Assembly: GCA_022496185.1 (NCBI GenBank)
Contig: WTXG01000002.1
Span: 186,001 to 250,000, forward strand
Source of the DNA: Multifurca ochricompacta
Lineage: Eukaryota; Basidiomycota; Agaricomycetes; Russulales; Russulaceae
Reading direction: 5' to 3'
DNA length: 64,000 bases
Part shown: positions 12,842-24,339 of the stretch, piece by piece
Layout of the letters: each line of letters begins with the position of its first letter
How positions within the stretch are numbered: the stretch's first letter is position 1
Notes under the pieces: model-generated
Seen by the model: only the letters and a program-made list of their open reading frames with translations
Database searches by the model: none
Told to the model about the DNA's origin: nothing
Program-made: the position numbers and the translations under genes

Positions 12842-14673
12842 ATGGATCCGCTTGATCACGAAGATATTGTATGGCTCCGAGATCAAGTACGCTCTTCATC
12901 TGGGATGTGACCATAGGAATCATCGTTCCGCTTTTTCTTACCAGCTTAGCGGTCATGCCCATGGCTTATCCGATATCTATGAGCGCATCTCTTTGACAAT
13001 ACGACAACTTGAAGATGAAAAAATAGTGCTTCAGAAGAGGGCAGAGGAACTCGAACAAGACTACCTTACCCCTGATGTGCACCGTTTGCGCGAGGAAAAC
13101 GCTAGCCTCCGTGCCAAGCTGGCTACAGCCGTGACAGAGAAAACTGAAATCACTCGGGAGCGTGATGCGCTGCTGCGCAAACTGAATGGTGTCAAACAGC
13201 TTATCGACAGCCCAACGGTGCGTTGAGTTTGTCATTTCTTCATCTCCCCCTTGTCGTAACTCGGTGGATTTCTTTAGTTCGATGACAGAGTCGTTAGCGG
13301 TGAGTCACACGCCCAGCCAATCCATCAAGGGCCAGCACCATACGCACTCACCATGACCATCGTGTCCATTCTCAATCTCAACACTCCAACCCCACTACCG
13401 AGCCTTCCTCACCCGTGCATACAGACATTTCTGAGCCCAAAACAGACGTGACAATCATGCACGATACCTTTGGCCGCGTCATCCGTCCCCGCCCTCGGGC
13501 ACCTCAGGGCCCTCAACCTTTATCGGCACACTCCTCAGCAACACTCATCGACACGCACACCCGCTCACAAGAAGCGCCGACAACCCTCGGCGCGCCTTTC
13601 GTCGACGCGCGCGCAACTCCCTCTGTGTCCTTGCCTCTGACGTCGCCCGCGCTCCGCGCGCTGAATGGAGACCTGAATAGCAGTCCCCTACAGCGCCCGA
13701 TAAGTGCCTCGCGCGTCGTTTCACTTAACGTGAGCCCGGGGATGAGTGAAGGCATGTCCCTGCAGTATGAAGATATGCCCGGGTCCCGCCCAACGTCAGC
13801 GGGGGCAACGGTGCAGAAGTGGAGGATCCATTTTGCGAAGCCGCCAACGACTGTGGTGACCACTCTTCCCAAGCCCGTGACGACGGCTGCGCTAGTGGAG
13901 AAACTCGGGCTCGACGAAGACGCGGTAGGTTTTGGCTTCTCTATATGGTGCATTGCCCTCATTTTAATCTGATCATATGAATGCGGTCGGTTATCACAGA
14001 AGCGTCCCATCGAGGGGTATGTTTTCGAAAGAGCATGCAATGTGGTGGACTGACCCTCTGTCCATAGTCTATCTTCCCTCTCTGGAGGGTCTCTTAGGTT
14101 CCACGTAAATGAGGCATCCGGACTTGCCTTCTTATACGACCCCATATTTCTCGAATCGCCGAACACGACGTATGTCGTAGAGTGGTGCGTGAAACAGGCC
14201 AGTCAGGACGCCAAGATGTACATCGCCAACATAAAAGAAAAGGGTCCTGAGTTGCACACACTTATTTATGCGCCGAGAAAGGTGTGTCCTTCTTCGCTCA
14301 TTCATCGGTCCATCAGGAGGCAGGTATTGTCAATGATTTCTCATGCATATCCTGTTGTACAGAACGGTTGGCATTATCTCGGTCTGCATCGCTGGAACGT
14401 AGTTGACTTCAAGTCGATCTGGGACAACCTCGCCGCTGCGGTACTTTCTATTTTTTTCCCTTCTCTTCCACATCTCAGAGGCTCACGCGGTTGGGTGTTC
14501 TTCAGGCCCATAATGCGTTTGCAGCCCGCCTGCCACAAATTGCGGATGCTGCGGAGATGGGGCGCATGTTGAACGATGGCCAAATTGTACAGCTCACTGT
14601 TATGTTGGAGCAGGTCTCTCGAATTGCGCCCAACGCGGTAGAGTTGGCTCTAATGAAGAAGCTGCGAGAGTAG
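12842..14673 (+). CDS. Uncharacterised coiled-coil protein
   Basis: Not recognised. The ATG is at 12842. Exon 1 is 12842-12886 (MDPLDHEDIVWLRDQ). The intron donor is at 12887 and the acceptor after 12944; exon 2 continues in frame with a long coiled coil (LTIRQLEDEKIVLQKRAEEL, then LREENASLRAKL). A small exon, FDDRVVS, joins by phase to the exon beginning near 13426. That exon is Pro/Ser-rich and disordered and ends near 13925. Later exons contain RFHVNEASGLAFLYDPIF, VEWCVKQASQDAKMY and NGWHYLGLHRWNVVDF, a compact aromatic-rich domain, then an alpha-helical end, LMKKLRE, with a TAG at 14671-14673. The W-H-Y-L-G-L-H-R-W patch is reminiscent of DUF6697-type fungal domains, but I am not sure. 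The protein may continue past this stop (see the next entry). Confidence 0.65.
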
Positions 14674-14758
14674 TGAGCCATTTTTTCAACGGCCATCTTC
14701 CCTCCTCTCCCCCCCCTTTCTCCTGAGACCCTTGTACGATACTCCTGTACGGGTGCAG

Positions 14759-15221
14759 GCGCCCACGCAAATTGACATATACCCAATGATGGTCAAATTT
14801 AAAAAATGCACAATGTGCCTTGCAACATTTTTCGTTGTCTACACAGGCCGACCACATACACCACGACATCACAAAGCTCCGCTCCGGTGGCATGCAGGTT
14901 TCTTTAGTTCTGAACCGGTTGCTTCCGAGACTTGGCTGGTATGTCCCCATCCCAGACTCTGCGCCAATCGTCGGGATGCTGCAGTGCTACTTCATACCTT
15001 CTACGGTTAGAGGCACGAAAACCTTTCCACATCCCAGCATCCATGCTATCTGTGTATCGTGATGACTACAACATCAGCAGGACATACACACCAAAAATTT
15101 CGATCACTCCATGCTTCCTAAGTGTTCTACGGACAGGCAGAATATCAATAGGGGCTCGAATCGAAGTTTCTTTAAGCGAACATGCTTTTTCATGCGAGGG
15201 CCGGCTATGACCACTGCGTAA
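14759..15221 (+). CDS. Probable 3' exons of the coiled-coil gene, or a separate small gene
   Basis: Three exons read in one consistent phase. 14759 onward encodes APTQIDIYPMM. After an intron ending ctacacag comes ADHIHHDITKLRSGG, then VSLVLNRLLPRLGWYVPIP and GMLQCYFIPST. After a further intron ending atcagcag comes a basic tail ending in TAA at 15219-15221. The splice sites are good and the middle exon looks conserved. There is no in-frame ATG at its start. It would join the preceding gene if the TAG at 14671-14673 were TAC followed by a GTGAGC donor, meaning one missing C. That would fit the deletion pattern seen elsewhere in this window. Confidence 0.45.
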
Positions 15222-15241
15222 CCATGCACGGCTGAACCAGA

Positions 15242-15493
15242 ATGGCCTTCGGATCTTCCGAGTCCAAGCAACAGTGTCCCTTGGCGATCTTCGTACTAGT
15301 ATGGTTTATCAGCCTGACGCCTTCTGTAATCTGGTGGCATAACTGGAGATCGCCGAAGCTTTACGAGCAAGTTGTGGATAGACCAAAGTCCCCCCCCATC
15401 ATTGACTTTGTCATTGTGGCTGGGTTGTTTTTTTTTCCTACTCTGGTTGCGCTCATCAATCTTTGGACCCGGCGCCTTGGCGACTTTGGGTAG
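15242..15493 (+). CDS. Small hypothetical membrane protein
   Basis: An uninterrupted 83-residue frame beginning at ATG 15242, with two hydrophobic segments: CPLAIFVLVWFISLTPSVIW and IIDFVIVAGLFFFPTLVALI. A charged linker separates them. It has no family I recognise. It starts only 20 nt after the preceding stop, so it could also be untranslated sequence with a chance open frame. The two well-formed membrane helices are the only positive evidence. Confidence 0.3.
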   Translation: MAFGSSESKQQCPLAIFVLVWFISLTPSVIWWHNWRSPKLYEQVVDRPKSPPIIDFVIVAGLFFFPTLVALINLWTRRLGDFG

Positions 15494-15840
15494 CGGCGGG
15501 CTTTTTTATTCTCTCCACAAGACTCACATTCTCACATCCGCATTGTGAGACCGTTCCAGGGTTCATTTTGTATGTCTTTGTATGTCCTTGGTTCTTTCAC
15601 GGAATTTTTTAGTGATCGCTAGGTTTGTCTAAATCTCAGACTATTTGATATTCCTCCTTACCCTCTTGGGGTTTTCTTATTCCCTATGTACCCGGGATGT
15701 CTCAGGCACATCATAGCTGCCAAAGCGCAATAATGAGAGTAGTGAATGTTTAAAAGGTCTGTGTTTTCGTTATCCCATCCCCCCACCAATTACTTCTACA
15801 CTCTACCACAACTTCCACGCAACTACTTTTGATTCTTGCA
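15494..15840. other. Intergenic
   Basis: T-rich and CT-rich sequence upstream of the gene at 15841, with a pyrimidine-rich leader just before its ATG. No other feature seen. Confidence 0.4.
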
Positions 15841-17121
15841 ATGTCTTTTGCACTCAATTCTTTCTATGATTTCCGTTCCAGCGCGTATCAGCGGTGGAAA
15901 GCTAGGCCCCCTGCGAGTGCTTTTGTCGGCATGAGTTCTGCATTTCCTTTCGGAACTCAAGTCACTGGTGGGGAACCTCAGGTTTTTCTCAATCTCCTCA
16001 CGCACATAGAGGCTCCTACTTTCAAAGCACCGACTCCGGTGACGAGAACCTGCAGTATTGAGTCTGTGGCGTCGTCAACGTCAAATTCCTCCCTTGAATC
16101 GGTATCTACGGACTCTTCTGAAAATTCGTCCCAAGACATGGGACAACCCTCGGAATCCCAAGAAAACATTAATCCTTCCCCTAAACCCGTGCGGAAAACG
16201 CGGCGCAAGAACAAGAAACCCAGAGGACCAAACAAGAAGCTGTCTGGTGTGGCTTACGCGGACATGATGGTACATTCTGTTCAGCTCGTTCTCGATTGCG
16301 GTCCTACATGCTCATGCGTTTACACAGTGTCTCCTACCAGATTATATACAAGAGTCCCTAAGACAGGAGTATCCTGGTTGTTGTGAGGTTGTTCGAGGAA
16401 AGGATGCGTCTACCGTGCAGAAGCACCGGTTCTCGAACCGACACTTTAGCAAAATCCCTTGCGAATACCAGCCGATCCTCCCGTCTTTTATTTGCCCGGC
16501 ATATGTCGGGTTGCATGATAAGTGCAAAAATGCCAAGTAAGTGATTTGTTCTGATTGCAGAGCGGGCCAGGTTTCTTACCGCTTCCTGCTCCGATTACTA
16601 GGGCCGGAAGATACGACTCGACGGAGCGTCATTGCAAGAATTGTGAGGGATTTGCGGAGCTACGCGAGAACGCGAAAATCGATACGCTGTATCCCCTCGC
16701 CATCACTAAAGGGGAGTTTCAAGCCGTCCAAGACCACCGCAGGAGGTTGAGGCCCGGCCGTGATGTCGACGCACCTCCTCTTGTGGAGAACGCGATTATG
16801 AGACTCCTGTCCATGCTGATAGGGGCTCCAAGTCCATCCAGCTCTTCTTCTCAGCCGTCGGAGGCTCCTGCTGACGGGGAACGATTACCACCTTCCAACC
16901 CCCCGTCCCCTGTCCCACCCCTCTCGTTACCCTTGACACCACCGCCAAGAATTCACCACGAGCAGGGCGACGTGACTGGTGAGCCCTTGATCACAGAACA
17001 GAGACCTGTTTCGCAAATCGAGGCGTGGCTTGGTACACAAGTTGCGTCACCTTACGAATTCTTTCAAGGTGCGGCGTCTTATCCGGAGCTTGACGCGACG
17101 CTGTACAACGCCATTTTTTGA
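15841..17121 (+). CDS. Uncharacterised basic Cys-containing protein
   Basis: Three exons with checked phases: 15841-16269, 16367-16536 and 16602-17121, giving 372 residues. Exon 1 is Ser-rich and ends in a strongly basic segment, RKTRRKNKKPRGPNKK, which looks like a nuclear or nucleolar localisation or RNA/DNA-contact region. The middle of the protein has spaced cysteines and histidines (YPGCCEVVRG, IPCEYQP, FICPAYVGLHDKCKNAK, RHCKNCEGF) that could bind a metal. The C-terminal third is Pro/Ser-rich and disordered. I do not recognise the family. The second intron (16537-16601, GTAAGT to TTACTAG) was chosen over a nearer AG because only it keeps the long downstream frame. Confidence 0.65.
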
Positions 17122-18430
17122 AAAAATTGCTTTCCCTGACGCTGATAATGACTGGAACAAATAAATTGTATTGCGCATCTCACATTTCACTCGTTTTTCT
17201 AAATACCTCTGCATGTACATATTCCCCGCTCGTATCTTGTAAATTCTGGTTGGATTGTTATTAAGTTTAATTATGAAATGAGGTTTCCAAAAAGTGTGCC
17301 GTTGCAAAGTCCAAGCTGGCAGCATGTGAACCTGAGGTTGGAGCCCGCTGTTCTTGCTAAAACTCGAAACCTGGCTTTGTGATGAACAGATAAATCCCGC
17401 GCTCAATATTTGTTTCCTGAGTCACACATCACAATATGGACTAGAAAGGGCCCAAACACCGACTAAGGGAAGGAGCATCGAGAACATGAGGTGTGAAGGA
17501 AGCCAGAGTCAGAGATACTCGTCACAAATCCACACAATGTGGTGGTGCACCCAGTAATCCGGGAAGATGTGTGAGACCGAGGGCTCATTTTCCAAGTTCA
17601 TGCAATGGTTCCTCACCATACAAAGACGGAGTTAGAAGCGATGTCTTCGGCTTTGGAAGAAAAGAATGGACCGGTCTGGTACTCACGCTGGGCGCCCGCG
17701 CCCGAAATTAAAGGCACCCAAGGCACCATAAAAGAATAAGAATGAATGAAGAGTGTGTCCTGAGCGTTTTTCAACCGCCGAACATTCACTCCGACTCGGA
17801 TTAGCAACACGCCGGGATTGACTCACGACTCCCGCGACTCCCGGCGGGAACGTGTGCTGATCGGCCGTCAGTCGGTTGCACTATTGACCCAGAATTCTTT
17901 TAATCTTTAACCAGTTCGGCTTGAATTTCTGAGTTCTGAGTGTCGCGTATCTCCCCAATTCGGTGTATCTAATCTAAGTTCATGTAGTCGAGAAGAAAAG
18001 AGGACGGTAATAAGCGCGACATTGGCACTCCAAAAGTTTAAGTTTAAGTTTAAGTTTTAGTAGCGGTGCGCTGAAGTATCAGAATTCCACCTTTTGTTTG
18101 TCCTTGTCTTGTCTGTCTTCCTGCCTGGTGGTATATTGGAGTATCCCTATCTCCTTTACTCGTTTCCTCATCACTTCAGATGCAAACATGAAACCGCTCT
18201 TTTTACCTACCGGTTTGCGGTGACGGACAAAGTAAAGTCCAAGTCCGAAGAAGACGCCCATAACTGCGGGAATGCCTATCTCCTTTAATGTTGATCGTTC
18301 CTGATGGCAATGGCAATGACGGAAATGGGGGGTAGACGGTTGCTCAACACAGGTACGTGTATCTAACGTGAAACGTGGAGATGGGTGTATGCAACCGGTG
18401 CAGCTGCTATCCTTCATAACCTGGCGAACG
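17122..18430. other. Intergenic, with one weak minus-strand candidate
   Basis: Mostly featureless. A TTTAAG repeat lies near 18036-18058. On the minus strand at 18210-18310 an exon-like piece encodes STLKEIGIPAVMGVFFGLGL followed by YFVRHRKP, flanked by a plausible acceptor (catcag) and a GTAGGT donor. This could be part of a small single-span membrane protein, but I could not find its other exons. Confidence 0.3.
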
Positions 18431-18437
18431 TATAAAG
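18431..18437 (+). promoter_or_regulatory. TATA box of P450 copy 2
   Basis: TATAAAG located 64 nt upstream of the ATG at 18501. The spacing is comparable to the TATA box of the paralogous P450. Confidence 0.5.
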
Positions 18438-18500
18438 CGGCTTGGACGTAAGTCTGGCGATCAGCCTCTACCGATCAGCCCCTACACTCTTGGCAACAAC

Positions 18501-20527
18501 ATGGATACACTCTGCTTCCTGGCTTCTGAAGCGGCATCCTTTCTAGTTTTTTGGTGTACTGCTGCAGCCATCATGCGTATCATATACAACGTCTATTTCC
18601 ATCCTCTTTCTCGGTTTCCTGGCCCGCCTGGTGCGGCGTCCACGAAATTATGGCTCGCGTACATGGAAGTCTGGAAAGGTGTCGACCTGACAGAATTGCG
18701 ATTCCAGCTTCATGATAAGTACGGTATGTCATGGTCTTTGACGGGCGTTCACAGGCTACACTTAGTTTTGCAAAATGGTAGGGGAAATTATAAGAATCGC
18801 GCCAGACGAGGTGAGTGCATCCTGGCCCGTACTTTGACCGATGTTTGAGAACCTCATTGCGATATCCCAAGCTTCATTTCTCAAATCCTTCCGTGTATAA
18901 TGAAATTTACAACCTCAACAATAAGTGGGACAAAGACCACCGTCTCTACCGTGCCACTGATCTCGATTCGTTCTTTGGGAGCCCTCGATACCCTGAAGTC
19001 GAGCTGCGGAGGGCGGTGTTCAATCCACTTTTCTCCAAAAGTGCTATTCTCAAAACGCAACATTTGTTCTACGAGCGTGTGAGTCATCTGACAGGACACT
19101 GCATGTAGCTTTGTTCTTAGTGAGTTGCCGACATTAGTTGGACGTCTTCTGCGACGCTTTGAGGGCTCAGAATCTTGCAGGCAAGGTTTTTTACATCAAA
19201 CCACACCCAAAATCTTGCTGAAAATGACTGATAGGGAAGTCCAGTAATCTCTCACTAGGCTTCAAGTGTTTCAGTGCAGATGCAACATCGTTATACTGTT
19301 TTGGGGCTTGCTTCGATCAGACGTTATTACGTGACTTCAACGCCCCACTGCTTGTTGCGATGGAGCAATCGTTACCTTCATTCAGCTTGCGCAAACATTT
19401 CAATGTAATCGTTTGGGTAGTGCGCAACTTTTCAGATCACCCGTTGATGTCTATTTTCCCGTCCACGATTAGGTCCTTGTGTCTTCTCTATAAAGTCAGT
19501 CATCTCATTGCGACCCACGTGTATATCTTACTTTTCCCGTCTACACAGATTTTAGATTCTCAAGCGAAAAAAATTATATGCGACCCACAGCAGCTTGAGA
19601 AGGCACCTCCATCAAACATCCTACCAAAACTTCTTAACCACGAGGTCACAAACCGCCGCCCAGTCATCACCACTAAGCATATTCTACGAGAGTCTCAGGT
19701 TCTCTTTTGTGCATGGAGTTCCCATGTCATAGGCACAGCACTGATGACAGGCACATATCACATTCTACATAACCAAGAGATGCGGGAGAGATTACTTGGA
19801 GAGTTACTTACGGTTTGGCCTGATCTGAATCAGCCACCTCGATATGATACCCTCGAGCGGCTCCCCTATTTGGTGAGTGCTTCGCGTCTTAGACGCGGGG
19901 AACCAGTGCCCACATGCAAAAAGACAGCAGTTGTGAAAGAGACTCTACGCCTGACGCCTACTACACCTGTCGGGCTAGCGCGAGTTGTTCCTTGTGAGGG
20001 GGCGACTATTTCCGGTGTCCGTATACCAGGAGGGGTACGAGTCTAGTCACCGACCCGCCGAAGATCTATCTTACGTGAATACTTTCTAGACTTTGTCAGC
20101 CAGAGTTCACTCTTTGTGCACTTATCTGAAGACATATTTGTGTGTGCCAGTGACTTTATGCCCGAGCGTTGGCTTCGGCCAGATGCTGCCAAGTTGAACC
20201 GATTTTTGGTTGCCTTCTCTGACGGACCACGTAGCTGTCAAGGAATTAAGTGAGTAGTCTATCTGGCTACTCTTGTGGGCCGGACATACGATCTCATTGA
20301 GTTCAATAGTCTAGCCTATTGTGAAATGTACCTTGCTTTCGCACACCTGTTTCGGCGCTTTGACTTTCGAATAGATGAAAAGAGGTGCGAATTTTCCCTG
20401 GTTTGTGGTTTCAGCAATTGACCTGTGGCACGTCCCCAGGCCAGCCAGCCTGGCCTGGAAGGAGCATTTTCTGCCATACTATATTGGCGAGCATCTCCAT
20501 GTTTTCTGCTCTCCAAGGCCTTCCTGA
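18501..20527 (+). CDS. Cytochrome P450, trichodiene-oxygenase-like (copy 2)
   Basis: A paralogue of the P450 at 4570-6670 with the same order of exons. ATG 18501 opens a membrane anchor and the hinge RFPGPPG. Then come SVYNEIYNLNNKWDKD (about 18890-18940), RRAVFNPLFSKSAI, an I-helix exon at 19550-19870, ExxR as KETLR near 19940, ERWLRP near 20165 and the haem loop FSDGPRSCQGIK ending near 20250. The next exons give SLAYCEMYLAFAHLFRRFDF and a last exon ending with stop 20525-20527. In the I-helix the expected A-G-x-x-T reads A-W-S-S-H, with one extra residue and without the conserved Thr. That Thr helps oxygen activation in most P450s, so activity may be altered. The haem cysteine is intact. 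The substrate is unknown. Confidence 0.85.
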
Positions 20528-21102
20528 TTGCTCCTCACGTGAGTCCGTGAAGCGGTCTCATTTGATTCGCAATGATATGTATTGAGTAATTTTATCACTA
20601 CAGTGCTTCCGAATGGTAGGGTTTCCAAACCACATGTCAGGAAACATCAAACACCAACTATCGATCCCTTATGCGTAAGCCCACAACGATCCTCTGAACA
20701 TCCAAATAAATTGTCCATTTAGACCCTGGGAATCGCTTTTTTCGATATCCTTGCCGGCGGATTGAAACGATCCGTGGCAGGCGGGTTAGGCAGACTCTCT
20801 TCCGAGCGTAATAATGGTGGCGAATTTCATTATTCAGGACACCCAAGCTCATTTCACCCAAAGCGTTTCTGCCACAATCCCAAGTGCTCACCATTGCAAA
20901 CACTTTCACTTTCCTTGACCACAAGTTCGCTTTTTTCAGCATGCCTCGATTTTCTGGGTGGTTTTATATATATTCTGGTTCGTGCTGGGATTGTTCACTC
21001 TAAATTTGCGTATCCTGGGCCCCGTTATACAAACCCAAACCCCGTTCTTGTAATACGATAGCAGCCTCGCAGCCTACCTCCGTCTCTGCTTTTCATCACC
21101 AA
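20528..21102. other. Intergenic
   Basis: The 3' side of P450 copy 2 and the 5' side of the next gene. No coding exon or RNA gene recognised; short open frames only. Confidence 0.4.
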
Positions 21103-22779
21103 ATGACATCTCCTTCGTCGCTCGCTCCCATTCCTGGCGCTGTGCCAGGTTCGCCACGTCAGAAGCTCAAATCGTCCCCTTCGGTAGAAAGCCTGCCTAA
21201 TTCCCATCCCTGTCTTGAGGACACGGCGAACATGTTGAATCTCAATCTTCCGCCAAACGCTATGAAGGTTTTAGCTCAGTGCCAGGCTGCCGGACGACTG
21301 CCCGCACAGATCAATAGCCCTGCCCAAACCTCTGCGCTGCCCGTGACGCCGACTACGACTGCTAGGCGTCCTACTGCCAAATCATACTCTCAACCTAACA
21401 TGTTGAAGCCGGGGGGAGCGTCTCCCTACGCTCGTGGGGTGCCCGTTCCCAAGTCAGTTCCGCAGCCGCTCGAGGCAGCTTCTCATCAGCCGCCGTCTGT
21501 GAAAGCTCGTGCTCGTCGTGAAGCTCAGGCCAAAGCTAAGGCGCCGCCCCCCGCCGCTGTCACTGGAATGTCCACCGCCCAGGCGCGTCCTACGACGTCC
21601 TGGGATAACCGCCAGAAAAGTGCGTCGCTGCCCAATATGCAATCACCAGGAGTCGCGCAGGCAGGGCGTTTTCAAGCTGGTAGCGCCGCGCGCGTTCCTC
21701 CTATCTCTGGACTATCGATGGCCCCAACGCATCCCGGCACGCCTTGGGGAGATCGTGCGAAGGGCGCGTCGTCCCGATCCTGCTTCCAGCCAGTGGCATG
21801 CCGGCGCAGGTAGCGCACACTCATACCAACGTTTCGCAACCTGCATCTACTACCGCGGGACCATCGAAAGCCCCGACCCGGCGCGCCACCCAAACGGACG
21901 GCGGCATCCCGAAGAGTGCGTCGTTGCCCAATCTGATGCCAAGCTCGCGGCAGCCACAGAGGACGGCGACACTTCCGCAACTTTCTGCGCTCGGAATATC
22001 CCTACGAGCCTTATAGATCGACTCCTCGTGAGGCTGACGGACGGCGCAGCTGGCCCCGCTGCCCCGAAGCGGAGCCACACTTGGGTGGGAGGCGATACGG
22101 AGAGGACCATGAGGAGCCCGTTGGCGGTTTATGAGCCATCTTTCCCGCCTACGATGGAGCAGCCGATAATGGAGGAGCTGCATGGAATGAGAACGGGCTG
22201 CCCGCGATGGGATTACTGCCCTCGATGGATATACAGCCCTCGACGAATTTACTGCCTGCGATGGGGCCGTACATGGTTGGGCCAACCGTGACGGGGCAGA
22301 GTACGTTGGGACAGCCCCTGGGGGGACCGTCCGGTGACTTTCAGTTTCAATTGGATTCGGAACACTTACCCATCATGCCCCCGCAAATGTTGGAGGAGCT
22401 AGCGTTACGCATACGACAGGAGAAGGAGAAGGACCTAGCGTTACTCATACAACAGGAGATGGAGAAGGAGGGGTATCCAGGTTTCAACTTTTTAGATCCT
22501 ATGGTGCCGACCGTCGAGGGTACACAACCGTCTGCAGCGCTGGAGCGGATCCTTGACCTCGAGTTCAATTCGGTTGTGCAGAGCGGACGAGATGAGGCAA
22601 GGATCGCTCCCCCAAGTCGCGCGGAGATCGAGAGGTCCCTGCTCATGTCGCTGGCTCCTCCCACCGACACGAATCACCCTACCGAGTCTGAGGGTGACGC
22701 TCGTATTGGGGAACTCGTGCAATATGCTGTCGATCTCCTGGATGAGAGCTGGACGGGTTTTGTCGACTTCAAGGGGTAA
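21103..22779 (+). CDS. Low-complexity Pro/Ala/Ser-rich protein with SASLPN repeats, frame-broken
   Basis: Not recognised. ATG 21103 begins a disordered, basic, Pro/Ala/Ser-rich protein. The motif K-S-A-S-L-P-N recurs (near 21620 and 21910), and related S-V-E-S-L-P-N and Q-P-N-M-L copies occur earlier. The C-terminal part has helical, Glu-rich repeats: MLEELALRIRQEKEKD, then LALLIQQEMEKE. The reading frame shifts three times, from frame 1 to 0 near 21773-21775, to frame 2 near 21990-22010, and back to 1 near 22190. No GT-AG intron fits at any of these. Each shift is what one missing base would cause, and the first sits at a CCC run. The stop is at 22777-22779. It could be an intact gene with sequence errors or a decaying one. 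Confidence 0.5.
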
Positions 22780-22993
22780 ATCGTTGGATTTTCAAAACAA
22801 AAAAAAGAAAGGGGTGAATTGTCATAATTAATCAGTAGTTATTTCAATGTATAGTTTTTGTTTTAGTTCAATGATATAGATGCGTATATGTAAAAAGTTC
22901 TCTGTGCACATTGAGACTAACATTTGACGCGAATTATTGCGGCTCGCCGGAGCACTTGCCAAGATGCAAATGCAAGTACATACATAGGCCCTC

Positions 22994-24339
22994 TCAAGCT
23001 ACCACCTTAGGAGACATCTGAATCTTCAAGCTAAAGTCGATGTGCTGCACAGATTGATGCACGGAGCTGGTGCTCAAGATATCAATCTCTGTTAGGTATG
23101 AAAATGACCATGTTATCGTTTGAGTTGTGTGGGGTTTGCACACACACACGCACCACTGATCGCACGCTCGCCCAAGTTGCTTTCGGTAATACCCCCGCTC
23201 GTCTCGAGCAAGAACTTCTTCTTCTCCTGTCCCCCCGACCAACGCTCTCGCAAGCGTCGCGCAACGGAAGCTAACTCGCTACCCTCTATATTATCCAGCA
23301 TTATCACATCTGCGCCAGCTGCGATGGCCTCGTTGGCTTCCTCTTCATCACGCACTTCAACATCCAGAAGAAGCGAAAAGCCGCCCACTTGGCGCGCGCG
23401 CGCGATCGCTGCAGTAATAGAGCCTAAACGCCCATAAGAATGAGCCACCACCGCCTTGAGAATGGGAAAGAAGGGGGCAAAACAAAAACAAAAACAAAAA
23501 AAAAAGACACACCGGCCGACCAGATGTGATTATCTTTGAGCATGATCATGCTAGAAAGGTCGAATCGATGCGGATCGATTCCACCGACGAGCATGCCGTA
23601 TTTCTCGACGAGTCGGAAACCTAGAGAGGAAGAAGAAGAAGAAAAAAGGTTTGAGTTATGTGTGTGTAAGGTGCGCTTGTGGAGGGTGATCGCTCGTATA
23701 TAACTAGCATAACGCATACCAGGCGTCGTTTTCCGTGTACCAGCAATGATTCCACGGAAGCCATAACTCTCAGCCAAGTCCTTGGTTCGCTTAGAGCTAA
23801 AATCACACCTGTCTCGTGAGCTTTTTTTTTTTTCCACCGCGAGATGACAATGAGGGGGACAGGGAGGGTGGGATTCAACTATCGATAGGATACGAACGCA
23901 GTTGCGATTCCGCTGCATCGCGCAAGCAAATTAAGAGCGATACGTTCGCCAAGGAGCAGATAGCGGGCCTTTCCGAGCACAGTCGCGACGTGCTTGATAG
24001 GCTCGAATTCATCTCCCTCTGAGATATGCCATTCGACACTGTGCCAAGAGATTACGTTAGATTACCGAGCACTTGTCCCTTGAAAAAGAAAAGAAAAGGT
24101 TTATGCGGGGGAGGGGGAAAGGGGGCATACGTGCAGTCGAGGAGGCGAAAGATCTCATCAACGAATGGTGTGCCGGCGAGGACCGCGCGCTTTGAGCCTT
24201 TGCCTAAAAGAAAAGCCTTACGAGGGGCCTCCCCGACGACAAAGCCACCATAGTCAAAAGAGGGAGTATCTTCAGCGAGCCACACAGCCACCTGAGATTT
24301 CCAAGAGGGTGGAAGTAAATGTGAATAATGGTGTGTCAT
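22994..24339 (-). CDS. BNA6: Nicotinate-nucleotide pyrophosphorylase (quinolinate phosphoribosyltransferase)
   Basis: Converts quinolinate and PRPP to nicotinate mononucleotide, the entry step from the kynurenine pathway to NAD. ATG 24339 gives [20 protein letters not shown] and [12 protein letters not shown]. Downstream exons carry [35 protein letters not shown] (catalytic Arg/Lys region), [52 protein letters not shown] and FLLETSGGI. The last exon, [20 protein letters not shown], ends at 22994. The order and motifs match the yeast enzyme along its whole length. Five or more short introns interrupt it, several with A-rich or T-rich tracts. All family signatures are present. Confidence 0.95.

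Noticed and set aside
16537..16560. A 24-nt ultra-short intron (GTAAGT to ttgcag) in the basic Cys-containing protein gene
   Set aside because: It puts the next exon in a frame that ends at 16750. The same donor with the AG at 16601 makes a normal 65-nt intron and keeps the long frame to 17121.
4570..20527. Secondary-metabolite gene cluster around the two P450s
   Set aside because: No terpene synthase, polyketide synthase, NRPS or dedicated transcription factor was found between or beside them, only unrelated genes.
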